Shown: positions 14,114 through 22,736 of the stretch, piece by piece | How positions within the stretch are numbered: the stretch's first letter is position 1 | Layout: every line of letters starts with the position of its first letter | Source: Flagellimonas flava | Lineage (GTDB): Bacteria > Bacteroidota > Bacteroidia > Flavobacteriales > Flavobacteriaceae | NCBI RefSeq assembly: GCF_900129665.1 | Contig: NZ_FQWL01000002.1 | Span: forward strand, 248,001-312,000 | DNA length: 64,000 bases | Direction: 5' to 3' | Notes under the pieces: generated by a model | Databases searched by the model: none | The model's input: only the letters and a program-made list of their open reading frames with translations | Told to the model about the DNA's origin: nothing | Translations under genes and position numbers: made by a program

Positions 14114-15631
14114 ATGTGTTCCAACCTAAAACTCCTGCTTGCGGGCAGTTCCATAGGATTCCTGCTTGGCTGCTCACAAAAGCCGGAAACCGCAAAACCA
14201 ACACAATCCCTTCCCATTTTTGAAGAAATTACCGAAGGTAGGATCGCCACCGATGGCGGACTTTCCCGAGGAGTGGCCTGGGGCGATTATGACGGCGATG
14301 GCGACCCGGACCTTTACGTGGCCAACTCCAGCGGACAATGGAACGCCCTGTACCGAAACAATGGGGACGGCAGCTTTAAAAAAATGACCGAAGGTGGTTT
14401 TGACGTCAAGGTGTTTTCCGAACTGGTTAGGCATGGCGGCAGTGCACAGGGGGCCAATTGGGTGGACTATGACAATGATGGGGATTTGGACCTGTATGTG
14501 GTGGGTCGGGACGATGAACCCAACTTTCTGTTTAACAATGTGGACAATTTGGGTTTTACCCGCATCACCGAACATCCTCTGACCGAGGAGGGAATTAGGG
14601 CATCCATGGCGTGTTGGGCAGATATTGAGGGTGACGGGGATTTAGATGTCTTTGTGGTGGCCTCTGGAAAAGGGCCCAACCGGGTCTACAGAAATCTAGG
14701 CGATGGAGATTTTGAGTTTATGGAGGGTCATTTGCTATCCGAAGGTACGGGTCGTGCGCGCGCCTGCGCCTGCGGGGACGCCAACGGGGATGCCTTACCT
14801 GAGTTTTACGTGGCCAATGCCCAAGCCGCCAATGATTATTACAAGAACTTGGGAAGCTGGGAATTCCAAAAGGTGGAAAAAGGGCATTTGGTGCAAGATG
14901 TGGGTTACTCCTACGGGGTTTCTTGGGCCGATTATGATGACGATGGGGACCTCGACCTTTTTCTGGCCAATTTTGACAAAAAGAACTTTCTTTATAACAA
15001 CGATGGTTCCGGAAATCTAAGTCCAGTGATGGAAGGGCCGGTATCTCAACAAACCGGGGGAGCCTCCAAAGGCCATACTTGGGGGGATTATGATAATGAT
15101 GGGGACTTGGACCTCTATGTGGCCAATGGCACCTACAGGCCGGAAATGTTCAATTTCTTCTACTTGAACAAAGGCGATGGCAGCTTTGAGCAGGATTTTA
15201 GCGGACATCTATTGCAACATGCGGACACTTCCGCTGGTGCCGCCCATGCGGATTTTGATCGTGACGGGGATTTGGACATTTTTGTCGCGAACTGGGGGAG
15301 CAGTGATCAAGTAAACCGATTCTATAAAAACACCACGACGGGGCAAAGCTGGGTCAGCCTACGGTTGCGGGGAACTACATCCAACTCTTTTGGTATTGGG
15401 GCCAAAGTAAGTCTCTTTTCCAACGGCGAGGTCCAGTACCGATGGATGTATCCGGTAACAGGTTATGCAAGTCAAAACGATTATGAGCTTCATTTTGGTT
15501 TGGGTGAAAACGGGAAAATCGATTCACTGAAAATTGCCTGGCCCTCCGGAAATATGGACCTGCACTCAAATCCGACCCCAAATTTGCACTACACCGCCAC
15601 GGAAGAGGGAGAACTGATGACAAAAAGTTAG
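14114..15631 (+). CDS. CRTAC1-type lipoprotein (FG-GAP/VCBS repeats plus ASPIC/UnbV domain)
   Basis: 505 residues. A signal sequence ends LLGCSQ (Cys about 20). At least six repeats carry calcium-binding-type D-x-D-x-D-G-D-x-D-L loops, such as GDYDGDGDPDLYVAN, VDYDNDGDLDLYV and ADYDDDGDLDLFLAN, expected to form a beta-propeller. The C-terminal 110 residues (SFGIGAKVSLFSNGE, YELHFGLGENGKID, IAWPSG) match the ASPIC/UnbV domain. Such surface proteins usually bind glycans or other ligands. Candidate operator 3 lies directly before the start. Confidence 0.9.
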   Translation: MCSNLKLLLAGSSIGFLLGCSQKPETAKPTQSLPIFEEITEGRIATDGGLSRGVAWGDYDGDGDPDLYVANSSGQWNALYRNNGDGSFKKMTEGGFDVKVFSELVRHGGSAQGANWVDYDNDGDLDLYVVGRDDEPNFLFNNVDNLGFTRITEHPLTEEGIRASMACWADIEGDGDLDVFVVASGKGPNRVYRNLGDGDFEFMEGHLLSEGTGRARACACGDANGDALPEFYVANAQAANDYYKNLGSWEFQKVEKGHLVQDVGYSYGVSWADYDDDGDLDLFLANFDKKNFLYNNDGSGNLSPVMEGPVSQQTGGASKGHTWGDYDNDGDLDLYVANGTYRPEMFNFFYLNKGDGSFEQDFSGHLLQHADTSAGAAHADFDRDGDLDIFVANWGSSDQVNRFYKNTTTGQSWVSLRLRGTTSNSFGIGAKVSLFSNGEVQYRWMYPVTGYASQNDYELHFGLGENGKIDSLKIAWPSGNMDLHSNPTPNLHYTATEEGELMTKS

Positions 15632-15830
15632 GGACAAGTACTTTATTTGATTCATCAGGAAAAAACAATTAACATCTTGTATATCAACACTATAACTCTC
15701 CATGATTTGACCTTATCCCACTAACATAGATCATAATAATTTCATAAATATGAAAATCCGATAGTCCTATAGGCAGAAAATATCAAACTAACGCTTATAT
15801 TTAGCCAGTCTAGACTAATTTTAAATAAAA

Positions 15831-16058
15831 ATGACCGAAGATTTATTAGAAAAAGCAAAAGAGTTTGTAGGCAGAACTTTGAGTCATATGTCCACTAGTG
15901 ACAGGGTTGCAGCTTCAAGAGAGGCTAAAGCGCTTATACTTTCCATCAACGAAATTTATAAAGAGACCAAGGACCCCAACTTAATGGATGTCATGAAAGA
16001 GATCACCGAAAAGAAGCGTAAAATTGAAAAGCGCTTGAAAGGTACTCCACTGGTATAA
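15831..16058 (+). CDS. Hypothetical small helical protein
   Basis: 75 residues, highly charged, predicted helical throughout (LLEKAKEFVGRTLSHM, AASREAKALILSINEIYKET, MKEITEKKRKIEKRLKG). No signal peptide or known motif. A TATATTTA box (15796-15803), 7/8 to TAnnTTTG, lies 27 bp upstream. The 199-bp gap before it otherwise shows nothing. It ends 15 bp from the converging DoxX-like gene. Confidence 0.6.
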   Translation: MTEDLLEKAKEFVGRTLSHMSTSDRVAASREAKALILSINEIYKETKDPNLMDVMKEITEKKRKIEKRLKGTPLV

Positions 16059-16073
16059 TTGATAAGAGTCACT

Positions 16074-16532
16074 CTAAAGTGATTCGTGCTTTCTTTTTGA
16101 TTTGTACAAAGTGCCTCCTACAACTAGGGCCGCTGAAATAATCATTATATTTTTTATGATATACTGCCCTTCCAGGGTGGGAAGCATGTAATTTCCGTGC
16201 TGAAAGGTCACCTCGGGCAAAAAGACCAATGGCATAAACGTGCCCACCATCTGAAGCAGCAAAAGGGCAATGGCAATCTTGGTGGTCTTCCGGAACAAAA
16301 AAGTAATTCCGATAACCACCTCCCACCAGCCTATCACCACCAACCATGTGTCCGGTTCACCAAAGGGCAACCATGCCACCGTGGCCTTCAATAATCCTGT
16401 CGCGGCCGAAAGTCCAAAAGGTTTTAGAATGCCAAACCAAAAAAAGATAATGGCAAAGGAGATGCGCGCTGCGGGAACACCCCATTTTCTCATTTTACCC
16501 GATATGACCTGGTCGATGCCCATACTTTTCAT
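16074..16532 (-). CDS. DoxX/DUF417-like membrane protein
   Basis: 152 residues with four hydrophobic segments. FWFGILKPFGLSAATG and GWWEVVIGITFLF match the YkgB/DUF417 branch of the DoxX-like superfamily, where the first helix has the W-x-G-x-x-K pattern and the second domain begins GxxE. Family members are inner-membrane proteins of uncertain role, sometimes linked to oxidative stress. The ATG at 16523 is an alternative start. Confidence 0.75.
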   Translation of the reverse strand: MKSMGIDQVISGKMRKWGVPAARISFAIIFFWFGILKPFGLSAATGLLKATVAWLPFGEPDTWLVVIGWWEVVIGITFLFRKTTKIAIALLLLQMVGTFMPLVFLPEVTFQHGNYMLPTLEGQYIIKNIMIISAALVVGGTLYKSKRKHESL

Positions 16533-16595
16533 TCGTTCTTATTAGTGGCACAAAATAACTGGTCAACAGCTTCAAAACCAAGGAAAAACAAAAAT

Positions 16596-16823
16596 TTACT
16601 TTTCACCTTTCCTTTCTGTTTGTAGGAATCCTACAAGCCCGTTTTCACTCCATTTACCATTTACAAAGTAATTTTTACCAATTATGTCCAATTTGCTCCC
16701 ACCAATAAAGTTGCCCATTTTTAAGGCTCTCTTTATCTGTATTTTCGAAGAAGTAAATGAAAACCACCACCAGAAAACAAACAATATCGAGATGGACACT
16801 GTAGGAGAAAAAATGGGATACAT
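16596..16823 (-). CDS. Possible small membrane or secreted protein (75 aa)
   Basis: A hydrophobic N-terminus (SISILFVFWWWFSF) precedes a basic segment and the motif-like GKNYFVNGKWSENGLVGF. It lies in the roughly 400-bp gap between the DoxX-like gene and gap. The C-terminal half looks protein-like, but no family is recognised. It overlaps the plus-strand small ORF next listed, so at most one of the two is likely real. Confidence 0.3.
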   Translation of the reverse strand: MYPIFSPTVSISILFVFWWWFSFTSSKIQIKRALKMGNFIGGSKLDIIGKNYFVNGKWSENGLVGFLQTERKGEK

Positions 16824-16893
16824 ATTCTGGTATTTTGTGCTAGCCTGCTCAGTGTGTTCGCTGATCAGCAGCCTCTACCAGTACATGAACTAA
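16792..16893 (+). CDS. Possible 33-aa single-helix membrane peptide
   Basis: From the ATG at 16792 the frame reads MDTVGEKMGYIFWYF followed by a hydrophobic segment and ends YQYMN. The frame is open further upstream to 16684, but that part is not convincing. The stop abuts the hairpin terminator at 16892. It could be a small membrane peptide or chance; no homology is recognised. Confidence 0.2.
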   Translation: MDTVGEKMGYIFWYFVLACSVCSLISSLYQYMN

Positions 16894-16922
16894 AAAAGGC
16901 CTCCGAATTGGAGGCCTTTTTT
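16892..16922. terminator. Bidirectional intrinsic terminator (gap 3' end)
   Basis: AAAAAAGGCCTCC-GAATT-GGAGGCCTTTTTT: a 7-bp GC-rich stem extended by A/T pairing, with T runs on both strands. It ends gap transcription on the minus strand (stop at 16939) and could also end any plus-strand transcript. Confidence 0.9.
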
Positions 16923-16938
16923 AGTTTAAGGAATTGCT

Positions 16939-17931
16939 TTATCCCTTTATTTCAAGAATTTGACGTATCATCTGATTGGTAAATCCCCATTCGTTATCGT
17001 ACCAGGTCATCACCTTTAACAGGTCGCCATCCACAACACGTGTCATGGCCAAATCCACGGTAGAAGCGTAGGGGCTTTGGATAATGTCCGAGCTTACAAT
17101 AGGTTCGTCCGTGGTATCCAAAACATCTGCATAACGATCCGTTTGTGCCTCTTCCATTAAAATCTGGTTGACCTCTTCCGCGGTTACAGCCCGTTCCGTA
17201 ACAAAGGTCAAATCGGAAATGGACCCAACAGGCACCGGAACACGGATGGCTACCCCGTCAAACTTACCGGCATATTCGGGCAGTGCCTTCGTAGTGGCAA
17301 TAGCCGCTCCCGTTGTTGTGGGAATAAGGTTCTGGGCACCTGCCCTTCCCATCCTAAAATTCTTTCCTGAGGGTGCATCCACAATTCCCTGTGATGCGGT
17401 ATAGGCATGCACGGTGGTCATAATCGCTTTTTTGATTCCGATTCTACGTCCTAATACCTCAACCACCGGACTGATGTTATTAGTGGTACAGCTAGCACAG
17501 GAGAACACACTGGTTTCTCCAGCTTCAGAATTTACGCCGTGCACTACGGTAGGGGTATCCACACTTTTTGTAGGGGCAGAAATAATTACCGTTTTGGCAC
17601 CCGCCTTTAAATGACGTTCTGCATCTTCACCTGTAGTGAAGACCCCGGTGCTTTCAATCACCAAATCCACACCATGTTCTCCCCAAGGCAGTTCTTCCGG
17701 GGTTCTGATAGAGGAATAATTAATTTTCTTTCCATCCACAATCAGGGCTCCCTCTTCATGTGAAACTTCTTTGTCATAAATTCCATAGACCGTATCGTAC
17801 TTCAACAGATACGCTGTATTTTCTATGGAAACAATATCGTTCACGGCCACAACCTCCAAACCGGGCGTGTCGTTGATCACCTTCAATGCGGCTCGGCCAA
17901 TACGGCCCATTCCGTTGATTCCTATTTTCAT
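16939..17931 (-). CDS. gap: Glyceraldehyde-3-phosphate dehydrogenase, type I
   Basis: 330 residues, normal length. The NAD-binding start is IGINGMGRIGRAALK; the catalytic loop SCASCTTN has the nucleophilic Cys at about 150; the C-terminal end is TWYDNEWGFTNQM. It oxidises glyceraldehyde 3-phosphate with NAD or NADP and phosphate in glycolysis or gluconeogenesis. It lies downstream of pyruvate kinase on the same strand with a 126-bp gap, so it probably has its own promoter, and is followed by the strong terminator. Confidence 0.97.
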   Translation of the reverse strand: MKIGINGMGRIGRAALKVINDTPGLEVVAVNDIVSIENTAYLLKYDTVYGIYDKEVSHEEGALIVDGKKINYSSIRTPEELPWGEHGVDLVIESTGVFTTGEDAERHLKAGAKTVIISAPTKSVDTPTVVHGVNSEAGETSVFSCASCTTNNISPVVEVLGRRIGIKKAIMTTVHAYTASQGIVDAPSGKNFRMGRAGAQNLIPTTTGAAIATTKALPEYAGKFDGVAIRVPVPVGSISDLTFVTERAVTAEEVNQILMEEAQTDRYADVLDTTDEPIVSSDIIQSPYASTVDLAMTRVVDGDLLKVMTWYDNEWGFTNQMIRQILEIKG

Positions 17932-18057
17932 TTTTTCTGTTCTTAAGTTATTACTTGTTTACGCTTGCTTAGTCTGAAAAAGACCTCTTAAATTACAAAT
18001 TGGGGTCGCTGATAAGAATCCCCAAATACGATAACTAGATCCCTGGAAGAGCGGGTC

Positions 18058-19878
18058 TTAAATAGCTTCAATTTTGGGCCACATCCCTTCTTTTTTGTCG
18101 TGCAGTTTTTCCATATTTCCTAGGAACCCGCTCAACAGGGCAATGGCCTCATTAATATATGGGCCCTTGTTCAACATAACGCACTCCGCTTTTAGGGATG
18201 AGGCAATGTCAGTTATCTCAGAACGGGAGGGCAGTCCTTTCTTAGCTAGTCCTTCCAACACTTGGGTCGCCCATATTACCGGCACATGGGCTGCACTGCA
18301 AAGCGATAGGATTTCCTCCTGCACCTTGGCCATGTTTTTCCATCCTACTTCCAAGGCCAAGTCTCCCCTAGCAATCATCACCCCAACATATTTGGTCTTC
18401 ATGGCCTCCAATAAGATACTGACCAAATTCCTGTAGGCAAAACGGGTCTCAATTTTTAGAATGACACTGACCTTGTCCCTCACTCCCAATTCTTCCAGAG
18501 CGTCTACCAACTCCTCCACATCTTTCCTGTGGTTGACAAAGGAGAAGTTGACCATATCCGCATGTTGGGCCACAAACTTTAAGTCCTCCCTGTCCTTTTG
18601 GGTAAGACCGGAAAGTCCCAAGTCCAAGGTGGGGAAATTTATCCCTTTTTCGGCCTTGAGTCGGGAACCGTTTTCCCTGGCTTTGACAATCTTCACCTTA
18701 AAATGGTCTTTATGGGCTTCCGTTATGGTTCCCTCTATCTTACCATCATCAAAAAGAATGGGTTCCCCCACCTTTGCCTTTTGTATAATACTTCCCGGTA
18801 GGCAGGCTATGCTAGCGGATTCCATTAGATTTCCATTTTCGTCAAACTCCGCTGGGCTTCCCAGTTTTTCATCGCCGGTAACTACTAGAATATCACCAGT
18901 ATGGAGTTCAATGGCCTTTTCTACCATGGGAATTTCTCCGATGGCGATCTTTCCTTTTTGAGAAGCTTTGGGCACAAGCCATGAACCCGTTCCCAAATAG
19001 ACTGTTTTTTGGCAATGCATTAGCACCTTGTTTTCGCCAACTTGATACACAACAAGCTTACGGGTCTTACCCCTGGTATCTTGAACGGACAATTTGTCGC
19101 CGATTTCGAGTTGCGCCAACCAGTCTCCCGGCACCGGAATGGCCCCTGAAAGAGGAACATTACCATTATCCGGAACCAACCATATATGGGCCGGAGCTTC
19201 CACAACACCCAATGCGTTTCGTTTAGGGCGAAACTTTTGCACCCGAGGTCCTTTACCTAAAGAACCCGTCCTAATTTTTGGTCCCGCCAAATCCATGGCA
19301 ATCGCAACGGAGGTGTTACATTCCTCAGCTGCCCTCCGGACATGTTCCACGATGGCTTTCCAAACCTCCGGATGATCATGAGCGCAGTTGATTCGGGCGC
19401 AATCCATCCCGTTTTTGACCATTTCCAAAACCAATGGATAGTTTTGCGCAGCTTCCGTAGGCTGGGTCACCATAATTTTGACCCTTCTGCCGTTTCTTTT
19501 TTTTCCAAAAAGCTTAGCTGTGTTTTTCCGAAGATATTTTTTACCTGCACCTATTGGTAACGCATCGTAAGGTTCGACTTCATCTGCCCCGTTGTTCAAC
19601 CTGTTTAGCAGTTCCATCGCGTTCTGCAAGCTTCCCATAATGTTTCCCTCTGCATTCGCAAACCTGCTTAATCCCAAACGTTTCAGCTTTTTCTGAATCC
19701 GGCGAAGATCTTGCCCTCTAAAGGCGCTATAGTGCAGTAAGTTTTTGGCACTTGCTTTATACGCAGCGCAAACCCCTGTCAACAACTTCGCCTTTTTTTC
19801 TTCTTGGGTATGAATGTTTTCGATGATGGTCCCTATCTGATCAGCGATTTCGGAAAGTTGTTCTTGATCTAGATTCAT
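18058..19878 (-). CDS. pyk: Pyruvate kinase, unusual long form
   Basis: 606 residues, against about 470-480 for a common pyruvate kinase. Residues about 1-125 are a helical extension with no pyruvate kinase similarity. The barrel follows: VKIMVTQPTEAAQNYP in place of the usual T-x-GP-x-S start, GMDCARINCAHDHPEVW, AMDLAGPKIRTG, VGVMIARGDLALEVGW (substrate and Mg residues) and PVIWATQVLEGLAKKGLPSRSEITD. The chain ends soon after, so the C-terminal allosteric domain is missing or minimal. It converts phosphoenolpyruvate and ADP to pyruvate and ATP if active. Confidence 0.85.
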   Translation of the reverse strand: MNLDQEQLSEIADQIGTIIENIHTQEEKKAKLLTGVCAAYKASAKNLLHYSAFRGQDLRRIQKKLKRLGLSRFANAEGNIMGSLQNAMELLNRLNNGADEVEPYDALPIGAGKKYLRKNTAKLFGKKRNGRRVKIMVTQPTEAAQNYPLVLEMVKNGMDCARINCAHDHPEVWKAIVEHVRRAAEECNTSVAIAMDLAGPKIRTGSLGKGPRVQKFRPKRNALGVVEAPAHIWLVPDNGNVPLSGAIPVPGDWLAQLEIGDKLSVQDTRGKTRKLVVYQVGENKVLMHCQKTVYLGTGSWLVPKASQKGKIAIGEIPMVEKAIELHTGDILVVTGDEKLGSPAEFDENGNLMESASIACLPGSIIQKAKVGEPILFDDGKIEGTITEAHKDHFKVKIVKARENGSRLKAEKGINFPTLDLGLSGLTQKDREDLKFVAQHADMVNFSFVNHRKDVEELVDALEELGVRDKVSVILKIETRFAYRNLVSILLEAMKTKYVGVMIARGDLALEVGWKNMAKVQEEILSLCSAAHVPVIWATQVLEGLAKKGLPSRSEITDIASSLKAECVMLNKGPYINEAIALLSGFLGNMEKLHDKKEGMWPKIEAI

Positions 19879-19968
19879 ATGAAGGGGTTTATCGTAACAA
19901 AAGTTCCACTAAAATGATCAAAAAAGGCTGATTTAAATCACAACTGGGAAATTTAATGGATTCTTAAC

Positions 19969-21516
19969 CTACCAAGTGGACTCCATTCCTGAAACGGATA
20001 CCTCCATCCCTTTTTCAGCATCCCTATTTGTAATCAAAAGCTGGTTATAGGGTTCAGATGGAAAAAGCTGGTCCGTCATGGCGCAAAGTCCTCCGTCCAC
20101 AAAAACCTCTATGGAAGACCAATCCATATAAATGACAAGTTCGTATGGACCGTCATCAAGAAATTCAATTGGAGCATGGTGTTTTTTGTTTCCAAACTCG
20201 GCCTGAAAATCCACCTTCCCCGAGTTCATTCGATCTAAAAAGAGTGACCCACTTTGCCCATCCATGACCACATCCACGGTTTCACCAAGATCATTGGTCA
20301 TGCTTAGGGTAAAATCCTTGGAGGCGGTCATAAACTGGATTCTGGATTGGTTCAATCCTTCTATTTTTATGTTTTCAGAGGAACCTGGTTCTATCTTAGT
20401 AGTGCTAATCAAGGCCTCACTGGCCAATTCTTCCACCTGGAGTAATGGATAGTTCAGCAACCTGTAATCTTCACCAACCTTTCGCAGGGAAAGTTTTCTG
20501 GGCAAGGTCATGGCACTTCGCCAAACCTCAGTTGGGGTATCCCTGGCATAATCCCAATTGCTCATCCAACCGATAAAAATCCTGTCACCATTGGGTACAT
20601 TGTTATAGGTGACCCCGGCATAATTATCTGCGCCATAGTCTAGCCATTTGGCCTCTTCTTGGTCCGAAATGAATCGTGTGCCGTCAAAGTCTCCTATGAA
20701 ATATTGGGTGCCACTTCCACCATTAGGTGCTCCCGGATTTATGCTAATGATCAACACCCATTTTTGTTCTTCAGTGCCCTCCACCTGAAGTGGAAAGAGA
20801 TCTGGACATTCCCAAACGCCACCATGGGCACCTTGGTTTTTTCCAAAATCACTTAAATGGACCCAGTCCTTTAAATCATTTGAACGGTACAACTTGGCGT
20901 GGTCGCCCGCCACTAAGACCATAATCCAACTTTTGGATGCCTCGTGCCAAAACACCTTGGGGTCCCTAAAATCTTTTATGCCAGAGTTTCCAATGACTGG
21001 GTTCCCCTCATATTTGGTCCAGGACTCTCCATTGTCCAAACTATAGGCAATGCCTTGGGTTTGAAAATCGGTCCTTCCTTCCCTTTCCCCTTCCATAAGA
21101 TGGTAGGTGAACACGGCCACCAAAGGTATCTCTCCGTTTTGGGCAAAGCCAGAAGTGTTCTCCTTGTCCACAACGGCACTTCCGGAAAAAATCAACCCAT
21201 GTTCATCTGGGTATAGCGCAATGGGCTTATGCTTCCAATGCACCATATCCTTGCTCACTGCATGTCCCCAATGCATAGGGCCCCAGACAATGTCCTCGGG
21301 ATAATATTGATAAAATAGATGATATACACCATCATTATAGACCAAGCCATTGGGGTCGTTCATCCACATTTCCGAAGGTGAAAAATGGAATTGGGGCCTA
21401 TACGTCTCCGTATAAATTTCTTGCTCAACTTTTGCAGTTACTTCTTTATCCTCTCCCTTATTTCTACATGAAACAAAAACCATAGGCAGCATTAAACAAA
21501 TGAAAATTTTGCGCAT
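19969..21516 (-). CDS. Glycoside hydrolase family 32 lipoprotein (fructan or sucrose hydrolase)
   Basis: 515 residues. A signal sequence ends FVSCRN (lipobox Cys about 17), predicting an envelope lipoprotein. GH32 motifs: WMNDPNG (51-57, nucleophile Asp), DFRDPKVFW (transition-state Asp) and WECPDLF (acid/base Glu), then a C-terminal beta sandwich with SIEVFVDGG. This is the levanase/inulinase/invertase family. No SusC/SusD pair or sugar kinase is adjacent. It is divergent from the rhodanese gene. Confidence 0.92.
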   Translation of the reverse strand: MRKIFICLMLPMVFVSCRNKGEDKEVTAKVEQEIYTETYRPQFHFSPSEMWMNDPNGLVYNDGVYHLFYQYYPEDIVWGPMHWGHAVSKDMVHWKHKPIALYPDEHGLIFSGSAVVDKENTSGFAQNGEIPLVAVFTYHLMEGEREGRTDFQTQGIAYSLDNGESWTKYEGNPVIGNSGIKDFRDPKVFWHEASKSWIMVLVAGDHAKLYRSNDLKDWVHLSDFGKNQGAHGGVWECPDLFPLQVEGTEEQKWVLIISINPGAPNGGSGTQYFIGDFDGTRFISDQEEAKWLDYGADNYAGVTYNNVPNGDRIFIGWMSNWDYARDTPTEVWRSAMTLPRKLSLRKVGEDYRLLNYPLLQVEELASEALISTTKIEPGSSENIKIEGLNQSRIQFMTASKDFTLSMTNDLGETVDVVMDGQSGSLFLDRMNSGKVDFQAEFGNKKHHAPIEFLDDGPYELVIYMDWSSIEVFVDGGLCAMTDQLFPSEPYNQLLITNRDAEKGMEVSVSGMESTW

Positions 21517-21604
21517 CGTTATAACAACTTAATTGAACTATCAAGATAATCATATTTATGGCACAAACGGACAATGCGCTATCTTTGGCTCCAACACATT
21601 TTTG

Positions 21605-22132
21605 ATGAGGAAGCTCCACCTAGTCTTTATTTTCTTGTTTCTATGCCTTTCCATACAAGGGCAGTTGACCATCCAAAGTGTTCTGGAGCAATATAACAAT
21701 GGTTCTGTGGACTATATTATGGTTGAAGCCCTTGGCCAGAAGGACAATTTTGTTGTTTTGGACACACGGGAAAGGGAAGAATTCGAGGTCAGCCATTTGG
21801 AAGCTGCCTTATGGGTCGGTTACGATACTTTTGAACTGAAAGAAGTGCTTCAATTGGTTCCCGACAAGGACACCCAGGTAGTAGTATACTGCTCCGTAGG
21901 GGTAAGGTCCGAGGATATTGGACAAAAACTTCAAGATGCAGGCTACGCTAATGTCCAAAATTTATATGGAGGTATTTTTGAATGGAAAAATCAAGGTCAC
22001 CCGGTATACGATGAGACGGGCCTGTCAACAGAAAAAGTACATGGCTATAGTAAGTATTGGGGAAGCATATTGACCAATGGCACTAAGGTATATTCATCCA
22101 AAACCGAATCTGGCGTTGAAAGAAAGCAATAA
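21605..22132 (+). CDS. Exported rhodanese-like protein of the arsenosugar cluster
   Basis: The ATG at 21605 (MRKLHLVFIFLFLCLSIQG) gives a signal peptide; the frame is open to 21533 but without one. About 175 residues. The rhodanese domain shows VVLDTREREEFEVSHLEAA and the active loop CSVGVRSE (Cys about 96), so sulfur transfer is possible. It opens the cluster and overlaps the next gene, suggesting coupling. In Flavobacteriaceae this type is commonly next to arsenosugar genes. Confidence 0.85.
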   Translation: MRKLHLVFIFLFLCLSIQGQLTIQSVLEQYNNGSVDYIMVEALGQKDNFVVLDTREREEFEVSHLEAALWVGYDTFELKEVLQLVPDKDTQVVVYCSVGVRSEDIGQKLQDAGYANVQNLYGGIFEWKNQGHPVYDETGLSTEKVHGYSKYWGSILTNGTKVYSSKTESGVERKQ

Positions 22133-22736
22133 CCTACTCCTTATTTTTACCCGTAATCCTGAACTGGGCAAGTGCAAGACCAGGTTGGCAGCCAAGGTGG
22201 GTGACCCCAGCGCATTGGAGATCTATAAATTTCTTTTACAGCATACGGTTGCCATCACCCAAAATCTGAAAATGGACAAGCAGGTCTATTACTCCAATTC
22301 CATTTGGGAAGACGATATCTGGAATCCAGCAACTTATCAAAAAAAGCTGCAAAAAGGCGAGGACTTGGGTATGCGAATGATGAGAGCATTCCAGGAAGGG
22401 TTCCATTCCGGTTATGAAAAAATCATTATTATTGGAAGTGATATGTACGACTTGTCGCAGGCGGATCTGGAAAACGCTTTTGATCAGTTGGACAAGCATG
22501 ATTTTGTGCTGGGGCCCGCAGAAGATGGCGGATATTACCTGCTAGGGATGCGAACGCTCGAAACTTCCCTTTTCACTGGAAAAGCGTGGGGACAGGATAC
22601 GGTACTAAGGGACACTCTCGGTGACTTGGAAGGAAAAAATCATTCGAGCCTGGACAAGCGCAACGACGTTGACCACTACGAAGACATAAAAGATATTGAG
22701 GCATTCAAGCCTTTTCTAAAACATATGAAAGAATGA
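22077..22736 (+). CDS. Arsenosugar biosynthesis glycosyltransferase, DUF2064/TIGR04282 type
   Basis: 219 residues from the ATG at 22077, but this start overlaps the rhodanese gene by 56 bp; a TTG at 22116 (read as MKESNNLLLIF) gives the usual family start. FTRNPELGKCKTRLA is the nucleotide-sugar transferase-like phosphate loop, followed by IIIGSDMYDLS and LGPAEDGGYYLLGM. The family is proposed to act with ArsM in arsenosugar formation. Its stop overlaps the next ATG by 4 bp. Confidence 0.88.
   Translation: MALRYIHPKPNLALKESNNLLLIFTRNPELGKCKTRLAAKVGDPSALEIYKFLLQHTVAITQNLKMDKQVYYSNSIWEDDIWNPATYQKKLQKGEDLGMRMMRAFQEGFHSGYEKIIIIGSDMYDLSQADLENAFDQLDKHDFVLGPAEDGGYYLLGMRTLETSLFTGKAWGQDTVLRDTLGDLEGKNHSSLDKRNDVDHYEDIKDIEAFKPFLKHMKE

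Noticed and set aside
14174..14575. Frames inside the CRTAC1 gene on both strands
   Set aside because: Created by the repeated Asp/Gly-rich codons of the calcium loops; periodic, no independent features.
16684..16791. Extension of the small plus-strand ORF to 16684
   Set aside because: The added part has no protein-like pattern and lies antisense to the GKNYFVNGKW segment of the other small ORF.
18461..18961. 166-codon plus-strand frame inside pyruvate kinase
   Set aside because: Ser/Thr/Leu-rich antisense shadow; the minus strand holds the conserved kinase motifs here.
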